A stretch of 64,000 nt of DNA, taken from Mesorhizobium ventifaucium (GTDB taxonomy: Bacteria > Pseudomonadota > Alphaproteobacteria > Rhizobiales > Rhizobiaceae). The stretch is taken from positions 56,138 through 120,137 of the forward strand of contig NZ_CAKXZS010000089.1 of the NCBI RefSeq assembly GCF_935822925.1, written 5' to 3'. Made by a program: the position numbers and the translations under genes. The notes below the pieces were generated by a model. It made no database searches, had not been told where the DNA came from, and saw nothing but the letters and a program-made list of their open reading frames with translations. This document shows positions 51,918 through 60,718 of the stretch, one piece after another. Position 1 is the stretch's first letter. Each line of letters begins with the position of its first letter.

Positions 51918-52804
51918 CACGCCCCTGCCTCGCTCGCAGCCCGCTTGCGCAAGAACAGCGATTTCGCCGCAAGCGCTGCCCCGCCGGTGATCAGCACGCA
52001 GGCGGCGAGGATGCGCAGGGACGGCTCGGCGAACCCGGCTGATATCAGCACCAGCGTCGACAGCAGCGGCGCGGCATAGCTTGCCGCGCCCAGCACCTGG
52101 ATGTTGCCGCGCTTGACGCCGATATCCCAGGCATAAAAGGCCGCGCCCACCGGCATCAGGCCGAGGCCGAGCACGGCCAGCCACTGGCCGGCGCCGACAG
52201 GCAGCACCGTCTCTTCCAGCATGAGATGGCAGATCAGCGAAAGCGCTGCCGTGGCCGCACAGAACCAGGTGACAATGCTGGTCGGCACCGACGGAAAGCG
52301 GCGCGACAACAGCGAATAGGACGCCCACAGCACGGCGCAGACGCCGGCCATCGCATAGCCGAAGGCATAGCGCGCGTCGAAGGCAAGCCCGCCGCCCTTG
52401 GTGACGATCAGGAAAGTGCCGGCAAGGCCGAGCAGTGCGCCGACGACATGGTTCCAGGCCAGCCGCTCGCCCGGCATCAGCGCCGATCCGAGCACGATCA
52501 GCAGCGGCCACAGATAGGCGATGAGGCTCGCCTCCACCGCCGGCGCGTTGCGCAGCGCGGTGAAATAGAAGAAGTGATAGCCGAACAGGCCGGCAATGCC
52601 GATCACCCATACTTGCGGCGGTATCTTCTGCCGGCTGGCGGCCGCCGGCGTGAACAGCCGCGCGACGAGCCCAACGCCGGTGCCAATCGTGAAGGTGATC
52701 GCCGAAAGCAGGAATGGCGGCACCTTGCCGGAAGCGTCCGTAAGCAGCGCCAGCAGCGCCCACATGGCGACCGCCGAGAAACCGATCAGTGTTGCGCGCC
52801 CCAT
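51917..52804 (-). CDS. DMT-family exporter (YddG-like)
   Basis: The 295-residue membrane protein has ten hydrophobic segments in two EamA repeats, starting MGRATLIGFSAVAMWALLAL and containing YHFFYFTALRNAPAVEASLIAYLWPLLIVLGSAL. This pattern matches YddG-type aromatic amino-acid exporters. It is upstream of and coupled to yhhN. Confidence 0.87.
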   Translation of the reverse strand: MGRATLIGFSAVAMWALLALLTDASGKVPPFLLSAITFTIGTGVGLVARLFTPAAASRQKIPPQVWVIGIAGLFGYHFFYFTALRNAPAVEASLIAYLWPLLIVLGSALMPGERLAWNHVVGALLGLAGTFLIVTKGGGLAFDARYAFGYAMAGVCAVLWASYSLLSRRFPSVPTSIVTWFCAATAALSLICHLMLEETVLPVGAGQWLAVLGLGLMPVGAAFYAWDIGVKRGNIQVLGAASYAAPLLSTLVLISAGFAEPSLRILAACVLITGGAALAAKSLFLRKRAASEAGA

Positions 52805-52832
52805 GTCCGTCTCCGGCGGCGCACGATCGCGC

Positions 52833-53621
52833 CTATTTTGTCGCTTCGAACCGCTCCGCGCTGACGGTGAGGGTGCCGATTTTCGTACCGACCGTGGCGT
52901 GGATCGGCGCATATACGCCGGTTTGGCCGACCGGTGCAAACGTCACCGTGATACGGCTGCGCTTTCTCAGGTAATCCAAGGATTTGCGGTTCTTGCGGTA
53001 ACCCGCTACCGGCTCAAAACCCAGCCTGCAAGTGACGGTATCGCCCTTGTAGCCGCGCACCGAGGTCGAGCCTTTTGACTCGTAGGTCAGCGTCAGATTG
53101 GCGCGCATCTCGCCATCATAGAGCTTCACCGTGCGCCCGCAGACCTTGTAGAGACTATCGGCATGGATGACGGTGGCGGCCATCGGATCGAGCACCGAGG
53201 CGAGATGGCTGGCGGCCAGCGGTATCCAGTTCTTGGGATTGCGCTTCTTCGGCGCAGGCACGACCTTCGTCGCGGTAACAGTACCGTTGGCGAACCGGAT
53301 ATCGATCATCGATGCCTTGTCGCCCGATTTGTAGTCGGCGCGGAACGCCTGCGGCTGCAACTGCTTGCCCGAAATCTTGCCCTTCGACGAGACCGTGCCA
53401 CGCGTGTCGTCGAATATTGTGGCGAGGCCGGCGCTGGAGACGCTGCCCTCGATCGAATAGGTATCGCCTTCGTAACTGCTGGAAAAGCTTGCTTTGGCCA
53501 CCGAGAAGCCGTGGACCGAAACCGTATACTCGCCCTTGAAGGATTGTTGCGTGGCGGCAGACGTTGCCGTCGGCAGCGCCACGGCGAGCGAGGCAAGGAG
53601 CGCATGAGACGAACGAAGCAT
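52833..53621 (-). CDS. DUF3108 secreted protein
   Basis: The 262-residue product has a signal peptide (MLRSSHALLASLAVALPTAT then SAATQQSF) and a DUF3108 beta-rich domain with GEYTVSVHGFSVAKASFS and YKVCGRTVKLYDGEMRANLTL. The two Cys near 161 and 196 could form a disulfide. DUF3108 resembles lipid-binding LolA/LolB-like folds; the role is unknown. It is divergent from rpmB, a conserved rhizobial arrangement. Confidence 0.85.
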   Translation of the reverse strand: MLRSSHALLASLAVALPTATSAATQQSFKGEYTVSVHGFSVAKASFSSSYEGDTYSIEGSVSSAGLATIFDDTRGTVSSKGKISGKQLQPQAFRADYKSGDKASMIDIRFANGTVTATKVVPAPKKRNPKNWIPLAASHLASVLDPMAATVIHADSLYKVCGRTVKLYDGEMRANLTLTYESKGSTSVRGYKGDTVTCRLGFEPVAGYRKNRKSLDYLRKRSRITVTFAPVGQTGVYAPIHATVGTKIGTLTVSAERFEATK

Positions 53622-53877
53622 GGCGGGATCGATCCTCGATTTTCAGCAGAAGCGCGCAACTCCAGCCTGGCATCTCCTTGTGCGACCGCTTATAGACTGA
53701 ATTTCGGCCTTTATGTGAAAGGCGTCGTCACACCCGGGCGCAAGCCAGAGCTTGACGCATCGCCGAAATGCAACTATGGAACGCCAACTTTTTCCATAAG
53801 GCCGCCTGACCGAAAACCGCGCGCCACTCGGCGCGGGTCGAATGTTTGGCCAGACCGAGAACTGAAGGTTTAGAACC

Positions 53878-54174
53878 ATGTCCCGCACCTGCGAACTCAC
53901 TGCCAAGGCAGTCATGTCCGGCAACAATGTGAGCCACGCCAACAACAAGAGCAAGCGTCGCTTCCTGCCCAATCTCGTCAATGTGACGCTGATCTCGGAA
54001 GCGCTGAACCAGAATGTGCGCCTGCGCATTTCGGCCAACGCGCTGCGTTCGGTCGAGCATCGCGGCGGCCTTGATGCGTTCCTGGCCAAGGCCGACGCCA
54101 AGGAGCTGTCGCAGCGCGCGCGCCTGCTGAAGAAACAGATCGCCAAGAAGCTTGCCGAACAGCCGGCCGCTTAA
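53878..54174 (+). CDS. rpmB: 50S ribosomal protein L28
   Basis: The 98-residue protein has the L28 core SRTCELTAKAVMSGNNVSHA, NKSKRRFLPNLVNV and LRISANALRSVEHRGGLDAFL. Only one Cys is present, so it is the zinc-free (C-minus) form. It ends with a Lys-rich helix. It is divergent from the DUF3108 gene and precedes a preQ1 riboswitch. Confidence 0.97.
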   Translation: MSRTCELTAKAVMSGNNVSHANNKSKRRFLPNLVNVTLISEALNQNVRLRISANALRSVEHRGGLDAFLAKADAKELSQRARLLKKQIAKKLAEQPAA

Positions 54175-54228
54175 TTTTTTCAGGCAACCGCCTTCCAAGG
54201 AGTGTCGTCCGAACTCGGCATGACACCC

Positions 54229-54260
54229 CGCTGGTTCCATTACCCAGGATAAAAAAATGA
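54229..54260 (+). ncRNA. Putative preQ1-I riboswitch controlling yhhQ
   Basis: P1 is CTGG (54231-54234) with CCAG (54244-54247). The loop TTCCATTAC contains CATT (54238-54241), which pairs with AATG (54256-54259) to form the pseudoknot, and the linker between P1 and the 3' strand is A-rich (GATAAAAA). This is the preQ1-I plan, close to the Thermoanaerobacter form. The AATG includes the yhhQ start codon and the only ribosome-site-like bases (AGGA, 54246-54249) overlap P1, so preQ1 binding should block translation. Confidence 0.8.
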
Positions 54261-54937
54261 GCTCTTTCTCCCGATACCTGCCCTTTGTTGCGGCCATGGC
54301 GCTTGTCGTGGTGGCGTCGAACATCCTCGTGCAGTTCCCGCTGCAGGGTGCGATCGGCGGCCTGTCGCTGGCCGACATTCTGACCTGGGGCGCCTTCACC
54401 TACCCGTTCTCCTTCCTGGTCACCGACCTCGCCAATCGCCGCTACGGACCGGCTGTGGCGCGCCGGGTCGTGTTTGTCGGCTTCACGACGGCAGTGATCT
54501 GCTCGGTCGTCATCCCGCCCTTGCTGTTCCGCTACGGCTTGATCGAATTCGAAACGGCCGTCGACCGGCTGGTGCGCATAGCGGCGGCTTCCGGCACCGC
54601 GTTCCTGATCGCGCAACTGCTCGACGTGACCGTGTTCAACCGGTTGCGCCGGCAGAGCTGGTGGCGGGCGCCGATCGTCGGCACGCTGGTCGGCTCGGTG
54701 TTCGACACCGCCGTGTTCTTCACGATCGCTTTTTCGGCGGCTTTCGCCTTCGCTGGCCCCAACGATGGCTTTGCGCTCGAAACCCCGCCGCTGATGGGCG
54801 TGCTGCCGGTCGAGACCATGCGCTGGGTGTCATGGGCGCTCGGCGACCTCGGCGTGAAGCTGATCATCGCCGTGGTGGCGCTGATCCCCTACCGGCTGCT
54901 TGCCGCCCGCTGGAGCCAGCCGGCACTGGCGGCATAG
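54257..54937 (+). CDS. yhhQ: Queuosine precursor transporter
   Basis: The 226-residue membrane protein has six hydrophobic segments and the vitamin/queuosine transporter (VUT) motifs LADILTWGAFTYPFSFLVTDLANRRYG and VGTLVGSVFDTAVFFTIAF, ending ETMRWVSWALGDLGVKLIIAV. YhhQ imports preQ0/preQ1 for tRNA modification. A preQ1-I-like riboswitch covers the start codon, which supports the assignment. Confidence 0.93.
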   Translation: MSSFSRYLPFVAAMALVVVASNILVQFPLQGAIGGLSLADILTWGAFTYPFSFLVTDLANRRYGPAVARRVVFVGFTTAVICSVVIPPLLFRYGLIEFETAVDRLVRIAAASGTAFLIAQLLDVTVFNRLRRQSWWRAPIVGTLVGSVFDTAVFFTIAFSAAFAFAGPNDGFALETPPLMGVLPVETMRWVSWALGDLGVKLIIAVVALIPYRLLAARWSQPALAA

Positions 54938-54944
54938 AGAAAAG

Positions 54945-54972
54945 ATCATGCCCACAGGTTCTCGAGCATGAT
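54945..54972. repeat. Short inverted repeat at the start of the methyltransferase-like gene
   Basis: ATCATGC (54945-54951) and GCATGAT (54966-54972) flank 14 bases. The right arm contains the ATG of the next gene. It resembles the palindromic intergenic repeats seen elsewhere in the window. Confidence 0.45.
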
Positions 54973-55669
54973 CCCGTGGGTCCAGCTAGATACCGCGAAA
55001 ACGCCTGCCGGCGCCCACGAGTTGCGCCTGAAACAACGCGGCGCCGAGTTCTCGATCATGCTCGGCTCGAACGAGCTGATGAACAGCCGCCTCAGCGGTT
55101 CTGAGGAAGCGCTGGCGAGGCTGTCCTGCCAAAGGATTGCCGGCCGCCGGCAGCCGAAAATCCTGATCGGCGGGCTGGGCATGGGTTTCACGCTCCGCGC
55201 CGCGCTTGCCGAGCTTGGCGCCGATGCCGGTATCGTTGTCGCCGAGTTGGTGCCCGCCGTCGTGGCGTGGGCACGCGGCCCGATGGCGGCAGTGTTCGGC
55301 GGCTGTCTCGACGATCAGCGCGTGACTGTTCGCGAAATGGATGTCGGGCAGCTCATACGATCGGAACCCTCGGCCTGGGATGTCATCCTGCTCGACGTCG
55401 ACAACGGTCCGGAAGGGATCGTCCACAAGGCAAACGATGCTCTTTACAGTATGGCCGGGCTGATCAGCGCGAGAGCAGCGCTCAAGCCCGGCGGCGTTCT
55501 GGCGGTCTGGTCGCAGGGACCCGACAGCGGTTTTACCCGCAGGCTCAAGCAGGCGGGCTTCGCGGTCGAGGAAGTCAAAGTCCGCGCCAATGGCAAGCGC
55601 GGCGCGCGCCACGTCATCTGGATCGCGACCAACGGACCCCAGCCTGCCGCAACCGGCGCCAAGCTGTAG
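54968..55669 (+). CDS. Spermidine synthase-like SAM-fold protein
   Basis: The 233-residue protein begins MIPWVQLDTAKTPAGAHELR and has the polyamine-synthase-like core ILIGGLGMGFTLRAALAELG, VVAELVPAVVAWARGPM, DVILLDVDNGPEGI and LKPGGVLAVWSQGPD. It lacks the N-terminal beta domain and several gatekeeper residues of true spermidine synthase, so its reaction is uncertain. The start lies inside a small palindrome with no clear ribosome site. Confidence 0.78.
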   Translation: MIPWVQLDTAKTPAGAHELRLKQRGAEFSIMLGSNELMNSRLSGSEEALARLSCQRIAGRRQPKILIGGLGMGFTLRAALAELGADAGIVVAELVPAVVAWARGPMAAVFGGCLDDQRVTVREMDVGQLIRSEPSAWDVILLDVDNGPEGIVHKANDALYSMAGLISARAALKPGGVLAVWSQGPDSGFTRRLKQAGFAVEEVKVRANGKRGARHVIWIATNGPQPAATGAKL

Positions 55670-55701
55670 CCTGTTATCGGCCGTCCTTTGCCGACCGCCT
55701 C

Positions 55702-56733
55702 TCAATCCTCGTGCAGCACAAATTCCAGATAGAGATTACGCTGTAGCACCGAGTGGTTGTCGTCCGAGACCAGCGACACCATCAGCGCGCCGTCGTCGCG
55801 GGTCCAGACGTCGAGACCTTCCATATTGTCGATCTGGTAGCCCATGTCGGCTTGCATCAGCACCGGCCCGTCGGCAACGGCGCCCTTCTCGACGCTTTCG
55901 CCATAGATGCGCCGCAGCCGCATCTTGACGCCGCCGGCCATCGAAAAGCTGCGCTCCAAAAGCAAGAGGTCGCCGTCCGGCAGGAAGGCGCCGTCGGTGA
56001 TATCGAAATCGCCGTTGCGCTTGACGGTGAAAACGCCTTTGTGCGGCCCTTCGATAACAGCCGCATAGATGTTGCCTGATTTGTCGAGGCTCTTTTCCGA
56101 CACCACGACCAGCCCGCCTTCGTGCTGCCCGTGAGGATTGGCGTGGGTGATGGTCTCAAAGCCGCGATTCCGGCGAAGCTCCCAGGCAGGAACCAGGAAG
56201 TCAAGTTGCCTGAACGGCGGCTTCATCTCTTCCGGGGCAATGCTGAACTGGGCGACACGGGGGTTGCGCTCGAAGCCGACCGTGGCAATGCCGTCCTTGA
56301 CCGCAAGCCCTTCGGCGTCGACATCCCATTTCTCGTCGATCAGCTGGCCCGCCTCGTCGGCCATTTCCTGCATACGGAAATTCTGGATGCCCGACGGGCG
56401 CTTTTCGGCATCGTGAGTAACGGTGCCGAAGAACCAGAAACCGGTATCGGCGACGCCGATGAAATTACTGCCGGGCTTGAGGAAGCGAAACGCCGACAGC
56501 GCGCCGAAATCGCGTGACGGCGAGGTCATTTCCAGCCCGCCGACGAATTCGAGCGGGCCGAACCGCTTCTCGTCACGGCCGATGTGAAACCGAGTTATGG
56601 TCCGTGCCGAGATTTCGATCGGCTCGACCGAAACGGTGCCGGCGGCGATGCAAGGCGACAAGGCGATGCCGGCAACGAACAGCGCTGTGGCGGCGAAAAG
56701 CGTGTGCCGAAAGCCGCCCCGCGAAAAAATCAT
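55702..56733 (-). CDS. Esterase-like (phytase-type beta-propeller) secreted protein
   Basis: The 343-residue product has a signal peptide (about 1-31, ending SPCIAAG) and an esterase-like activity of phytase domain, with FGPLEFVGGLEMTSPSRDFGALSAFRF, IGVADTGFWFFG, WDVDAEGLAVKDG and QIDNMEGLDVWTRDDGALMVSLVSDDN. The fold is a beta-propeller, probably periplasmic; substrate unknown. The ATG overlaps the cobT stop by four bases (ATGA), so it is translated with cobT. Confidence 0.85.
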   Translation of the reverse strand: MIFSRGGFRHTLFAATALFVAGIALSPCIAAGTVSVEPIEISARTITRFHIGRDEKRFGPLEFVGGLEMTSPSRDFGALSAFRFLKPGSNFIGVADTGFWFFGTVTHDAEKRPSGIQNFRMQEMADEAGQLIDEKWDVDAEGLAVKDGIATVGFERNPRVAQFSIAPEEMKPPFRQLDFLVPAWELRRNRGFETITHANPHGQHEGGLVVVSEKSLDKSGNIYAAVIEGPHKGVFTVKRNGDFDITDGAFLPDGDLLLLERSFSMAGGVKMRLRRIYGESVEKGAVADGPVLMQADMGYQIDNMEGLDVWTRDDGALMVSLVSDDNHSVLQRNLYLEFVLHED

Positions 56734-58628
56734 CCGGCGCGCCGCATGCCGCCGCGTCGCGTGTCCCGCATACTTTCCTCGCCAAAAAGCGAGGCCAGTT
56801 GCTCGGTCATGGCGCCGGCCAGTTCCTCGGCATCGACGATGGTGACGGCGCGGCGATAGTAGCGGGTAACGTCGTGGCCGATGCCGATGGCCAGGAGCTC
56901 GACCGGCGAGCGCGTCTCGATCAGTTCGATCACCGCGCGCAGATGCCGCTCGAGATAGTTGCCCGGATTGACCGACAGCGTCGAATCGTCGACCGGTGCG
57001 CCGTCCGAGATCATCATCAGGATCTTGCGCTGCTCCGGCCGAGCGATCAGGCGGTTGTGCGCCCACAGCAGCGCCTCGCCGTCGATGTTTTCCTTGAGCA
57101 GGCCCTCGCGCATCATCAGGCCGAGATTGCGCCGCGCCCGCCGCCACGGATGGTCGGCGGATTTGTAGATGATATGGCGCAGATCGTTGAGCCGGCCGGG
57201 ATTGGGCGGCTTGCCTTCCTTCAGCCATTTCTCGCGTGCCTGCCCGCCCTTCCAGGCGCGGGTGGTGAAGCCGAGGATCTCGACCGAGACGCCGCAGCGT
57301 TCCAGCGTGCGCGCCAGAATGTCGGCGCAGGTGGCGGCGACCGTGATCGGCCGGCCGCGCATCGAGCCCGAATTGTCGAGCACCAGCGTCACCACCGTGT
57401 CGCGGAATTTGGTGTCGCGCTCCTGCTTGAAGGACAGCGGCTGCATCGGGTCGATGACGACGCGCACCAGCCGCGCCGGATCGAGATAACCCTCTTCGAG
57501 ATCGAAATCCCAGGATCGGTTCTGCTGCGCCATCAGCCGGCGCTGCAGCCGGTTGGCCAGCCGGCCGACGACGCCGGACAGGTTGGCTAGCTGCTTGTCG
57601 AGGAAGGCGCGCAGCCGATCCAGCTCTTCCTCTTCGCACAGATCCTCCGCACCCACCGTCTCGTCGAACGCGGTGGTGAAGACCTTGTAGTCGATCTCCT
57701 TCGACAGATTGGTGAAGGGATTGTCGTTGCGGCGCGCCTCGCCGGGCGTCTCGGCATCGGCGTCGTCATCGTCGGACAGGTCGTCGGCGGTGGCATCGGA
57801 TGCCTCCGTCTCGGCCGATTGCTCGTCGTCCGACGACGCCTCGGTGTCGTCCGACTGCGACTGCTCGGAGCCGGAATCGTCCTCACCACCCTCTTCGCTC
57901 TGCTCCTCGCCTTGCGGCTGGTTTTCGTCATTGTCCTCGCTATCTTCGGTCTCCTGGTCGTCACCGAGCTCCTCGGCCATTTCCATGGAAGCCAGCATCT
58001 CGCGCACGACGCGGGCGAAGGCCTGCTGGTCGTCGAGCTTTGCCGACAGCCCGTCGAGATCGGCGCTGGCCTTCTCCTCGACCCAAGGGCGCCAGAGGTC
58101 GACCAGCCGCTCGCCGCTCTTCGGCACGGCGCGGCCGGTCAGCTTTTCGCGCACCATCAGGGCCAGCGCTTCCTCGATCGGCGCGTCCGCCTTGTCCTTG
58201 ACGTCGATGAGGTTGGCCCTGGCGTATTTGTCCTCGAGCATCGAGCCGATATTGTCGGCCACCCCTTGCATGGCGCGCGAGCCGATAGCCTCGACGCGGG
58301 CCTGCTCGACCGCATCGTAGATGGCGCGGGCCTGTTTGCCCTCCGGCGCCAGCCTGGTGTGGATGCGCGTGTCGTGGCAGGCGCGCTTCAGCGCCATGGA
58401 ATCGCCGAGACCGCGGGTGATGGCGATGTCGGCCTTCGAGGCTTTTTTTGGCAGTTCAGGCAGCCGGGCGCGGCTGCCGGCGAGCGCCGGCCGATCCTTG
58501 GCGAAACCGACTTCGAGGTCCTTGTCGCCGGCAATCGCGCGCATGCAGACGGTGACGGCGCGCTTGAAGCTGTCGGCTTCAGACCCCGTCTTCGATTTGT
58601 TGCGCGTGTTGTCGCCCGGACCCGCCAT
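56730..58628 (-). CDS. cobT: Aerobic cobaltochelatase subunit CobT
   Basis: The 632-residue protein is the CobT subunit of the CobNST complex, which inserts Co2+ into hydrogenobyrinic acid a,c-diamide. An N-terminal helical region (about 1-200) is followed by a highly acidic linker (about 210-310; runs of Asp, Glu, Ser). The C-terminal VWA domain has MIDAS residues DNSGSM at 418-423. The acidic linker and length are typical. It is downstream of cobS, with a repeat element between them. Confidence 0.95.
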   Translation of the reverse strand: MAGPGDNTRNKSKTGSEADSFKRAVTVCMRAIAGDKDLEVGFAKDRPALAGSRARLPELPKKASKADIAITRGLGDSMALKRACHDTRIHTRLAPEGKQARAIYDAVEQARVEAIGSRAMQGVADNIGSMLEDKYARANLIDVKDKADAPIEEALALMVREKLTGRAVPKSGERLVDLWRPWVEEKASADLDGLSAKLDDQQAFARVVREMLASMEMAEELGDDQETEDSEDNDENQPQGEEQSEEGGEDDSGSEQSQSDDTEASSDDEQSAETEASDATADDLSDDDDADAETPGEARRNDNPFTNLSKEIDYKVFTTAFDETVGAEDLCEEEELDRLRAFLDKQLANLSGVVGRLANRLQRRLMAQQNRSWDFDLEEGYLDPARLVRVVIDPMQPLSFKQERDTKFRDTVVTLVLDNSGSMRGRPITVAATCADILARTLERCGVSVEILGFTTRAWKGGQAREKWLKEGKPPNPGRLNDLRHIIYKSADHPWRRARRNLGLMMREGLLKENIDGEALLWAHNRLIARPEQRKILMMISDGAPVDDSTLSVNPGNYLERHLRAVIELIETRSPVELLAIGIGHDVTRYYRRAVTIVDAEELAGAMTEQLASLFGEESMRDTRRGGMRRAG

Positions 58629-58643
58629 CGATCATTCCCCGAC

Positions 58644-58745
58644 GCATGACCCCGAAAATCGGAATCGATTTTCGGAAAGGATCATGCGCGAAATCAAAGT
58701 TCTACAGCGTCCGTCGCGCGTCCAATTGGACGCGCGGCGCTGTAG
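58644..58745. repeat. Interspersed palindromic repeat, family 2, copy at 58.6 kb
   Basis: The composite begins GCATGACCCCGAAAATCGG and then ATCATGCGCGAAATCAAAGT. A second hairpin follows: CTACAGCG (58702-58709) with CGCTGTAG (58738-58745), with nested GCGCGTCC/GGACGCGC. It fills most of the cobS-cobT gap. The same order of hairpins occurs at 28100-28194. Confidence 0.8.
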
Positions 58746-58790
58746 CGCACGACCCTGTCCGAAAAGCGTTGCGACTTTTCAGAGCCATGC

Positions 58791-59777
58791 TTAGCCCAGA
58801 ACCACGTTGGCGGCGCTCTCCGGCAAATCCTGGCCAAAGGAGCGCTGGTAGAACTCGGCCACGAGCGAGCGTTCCAGCTCGTCGCACTTGTTGAGGAAGG
58901 TCAGCCTGAACGCCATGCCGATATCGCCGAAGATCTCGGCATTCTCGGCCCAGGTGATGACCGTGCGCGGGCTCATGACGGTCGACAGGTCGCCATTGAT
59001 GAAGGCCGAACGCGTCATGTCGGCGACACGCACCATCTTGTTGACGATCTCCTTGCCCTTAGCATCGCGATAGTGCTTGGCCTTGGCCAGCACGATGTTC
59101 ACCTCATTGTCGTGCGGCAGATAGTTCAGCGTGGTGACGATCGACCAGCGGTCCATCTGCGCCTGGTTGATCTGCTGGGTGCCGTGATAGAGGCCGGTGG
59201 TGTCGCCGAGACCGACCGTATTGGCGGTCGAAAACAGCCGGAACGCCGGATGCGGGCGGATGACCCGGCTTTGGTCGAGCAGCGTCAGCCGTCCGGACGA
59301 TTCCAGCACGCGCTGGATGACGAACATCACGTCCGGGCGGCCGGCATCGTACTCGTCGAAGCACAGCGCGACATTGTGCTGGTAGGCCCAGGGCAGGATG
59401 CCGTCGCGGAATTCGGTGATCTGCAGCCCGTCCTTGACGACGATGGCGTCCTTGCCGACGAGGTCGATGCGGCTGACATGACTGTCGAGGTTGACCCGCA
59501 CCATAGGCCAGTTGAGGCGGGCGGCGACCTGCTCGATATGCGTCGACTTGCCGGTGCCGTGATAGCCCGACACCATGACACGGCGGTTGTAGGCGAAGCC
59601 GGCGAGGATCGCCATCGTCGTGTTCTTGTCGAACAGATAGTCGGGATCGATGTCGGGCACATGTTCGCTCGTCACCGAATAGGCCGGCACCACCATCTTG
59701 GACTCGAAGCCGAATTTCTCCTTCACCGGCACGGTGGTGTCGGGCAGGTTGGCGATGTCGCGATCGACCTTGTTCAT
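58791..59777 (-). CDS. cobS: Aerobic cobaltochelatase subunit CobS
   Basis: The 328-residue AAA+ ATPase has Walker A SGYHGTGKST at 70-79, Walker B ALCFDEYDAG near 138-146, and sensor segments FRLFSTANTVGLGD. It forms the ring that works with CobT and drives CobN. I choose the ATG at 59777 (MNKVDRDIANLPDTTVPVKE), which matches known CobS; the frame extends 108 bases upstream. Confidence 0.95.
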   Translation of the reverse strand: MNKVDRDIANLPDTTVPVKEKFGFESKMVVPAYSVTSEHVPDIDPDYLFDKNTTMAILAGFAYNRRVMVSGYHGTGKSTHIEQVAARLNWPMVRVNLDSHVSRIDLVGKDAIVVKDGLQITEFRDGILPWAYQHNVALCFDEYDAGRPDVMFVIQRVLESSGRLTLLDQSRVIRPHPAFRLFSTANTVGLGDTTGLYHGTQQINQAQMDRWSIVTTLNYLPHDNEVNIVLAKAKHYRDAKGKEIVNKMVRVADMTRSAFINGDLSTVMSPRTVITWAENAEIFGDIGMAFRLTFLNKCDELERSLVAEFYQRSFGQDLPESAANVVLG

Positions 59778-59894
59778 CTTTATCAACGTCTCCACGGGCG
59801 AAGCGCCTGATTTCGCCGGCAATCGATTTTGTCCGGGGGCGGTCTTAGAGCCTTTTCCAACCTTATGAAAGTTGGAAAACGACACGGAGGTCGC

Positions 59895-60524
59895 TCAGCA
59901 CAATCCTGCCTGCTTGAGCACGCGATAGGCCTGGAGCACATCGCGGAACCGGTCTTCCGAACCTCTGTCGCCGCCATTCGCATCCGGATGGTGGCGTTTC
60001 ACCAGTTCCTTATAACGCGCCTTGATATCCTTGCCAGTCGCCTTTGTATCAAGGCCAAGCGTTTCCAGCGCCTTGGCCTCAAGCGGCTTGGCCTTGCGCT
60101 CACGCGCCTCACGCGGATCCTTCGGGCCTTTGAACAGGTCGAACGGATCACGCATGCGGTTGTAGTAGCCGGCGCGGCCGGAACGCTGCTGGGCGAAATC
60201 GGGCGAGGAGCGCGTCGAGGCGCCGTTGACGCCCATCTTCCATGTCGGCCGGTGGCCGGTCATCGCTTCCTTCTGGAAACGGGCGATCTCGGTATCGGGG
60301 ACACCGGAGAAATAGTTGAAGCCCTTGTTGTACTCGCGCACATGATCGAAGCAGAACTGAAAATACTCGCCCTCCTTCATGCGTCCGACCGGCGCGCGAT
60401 GGGTGCCGGCCTCCTTGCAACCGTCCCACTGGCAGATCGGCGAGCGAGACTTCAGCTCCGCATCCTTCTCCGGGCGGATGCGAATTTTCTCGAAATATTT
60501 GGGGTACGGTTTCATCTCACCCAT
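59895..60524 (-). CDS. J-domain protein with N-terminal Cys-rich motif
   Basis: The 209-residue protein has a C-terminal J domain (about 150-205) with HPD at 179-181, so it should stimulate a DnaK-type chaperone. The N-terminal part (CQWDGCKEAGTHRAP and FQFCFDHVREYN) has Cys31, Cys36, Cys58 and nearby His residues that could bind zinc. This architecture is common next to cobS in rhizobia; the client is unknown. It diverges from bolA 194 bases away. Confidence 0.88.
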   Translation of the reverse strand: MGEMKPYPKYFEKIRIRPEKDAELKSRSPICQWDGCKEAGTHRAPVGRMKEGEYFQFCFDHVREYNKGFNYFSGVPDTEIARFQKEAMTGHRPTWKMGVNGASTRSSPDFAQQRSGRAGYYNRMRDPFDLFKGPKDPREARERKAKPLEAKALETLGLDTKATGKDIKARYKELVKRHHPDANGGDRGSEDRFRDVLQAYRVLKQAGLC

Positions 60525-60718
60525 TTATGGGCTGTTCGCCGGTGCGAAACAAGAATTGACATTTTCGCGATGATCGCCCTAACCGCTGAATCGCGGCATA
60601 AAGCGGGCGATCGGCGTATTCTGTCACGGGCGGCGGCGCCGCGCGTCGTTCCGGACGCGCAAAGGCCGCCGATTTTCGGGGTTCATGCGCCGGCCCTATG
60701 TGGTGAAGGGAAGTACGA

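Noticed and set aside
51917..52763. N-terminal extension of the YhhN frame across the DMT gene
   Set aside because: The extension is Arg/Gly/Ala-rich shadow sequence; YhhN starts at 51917, one base overlapping the DMT stop.
56734..57639. N-terminal extension of the esterase-like frame across cobT
   Set aside because: The extension lacks any fold features. The ATG at 56733 is followed directly by a signal peptide.
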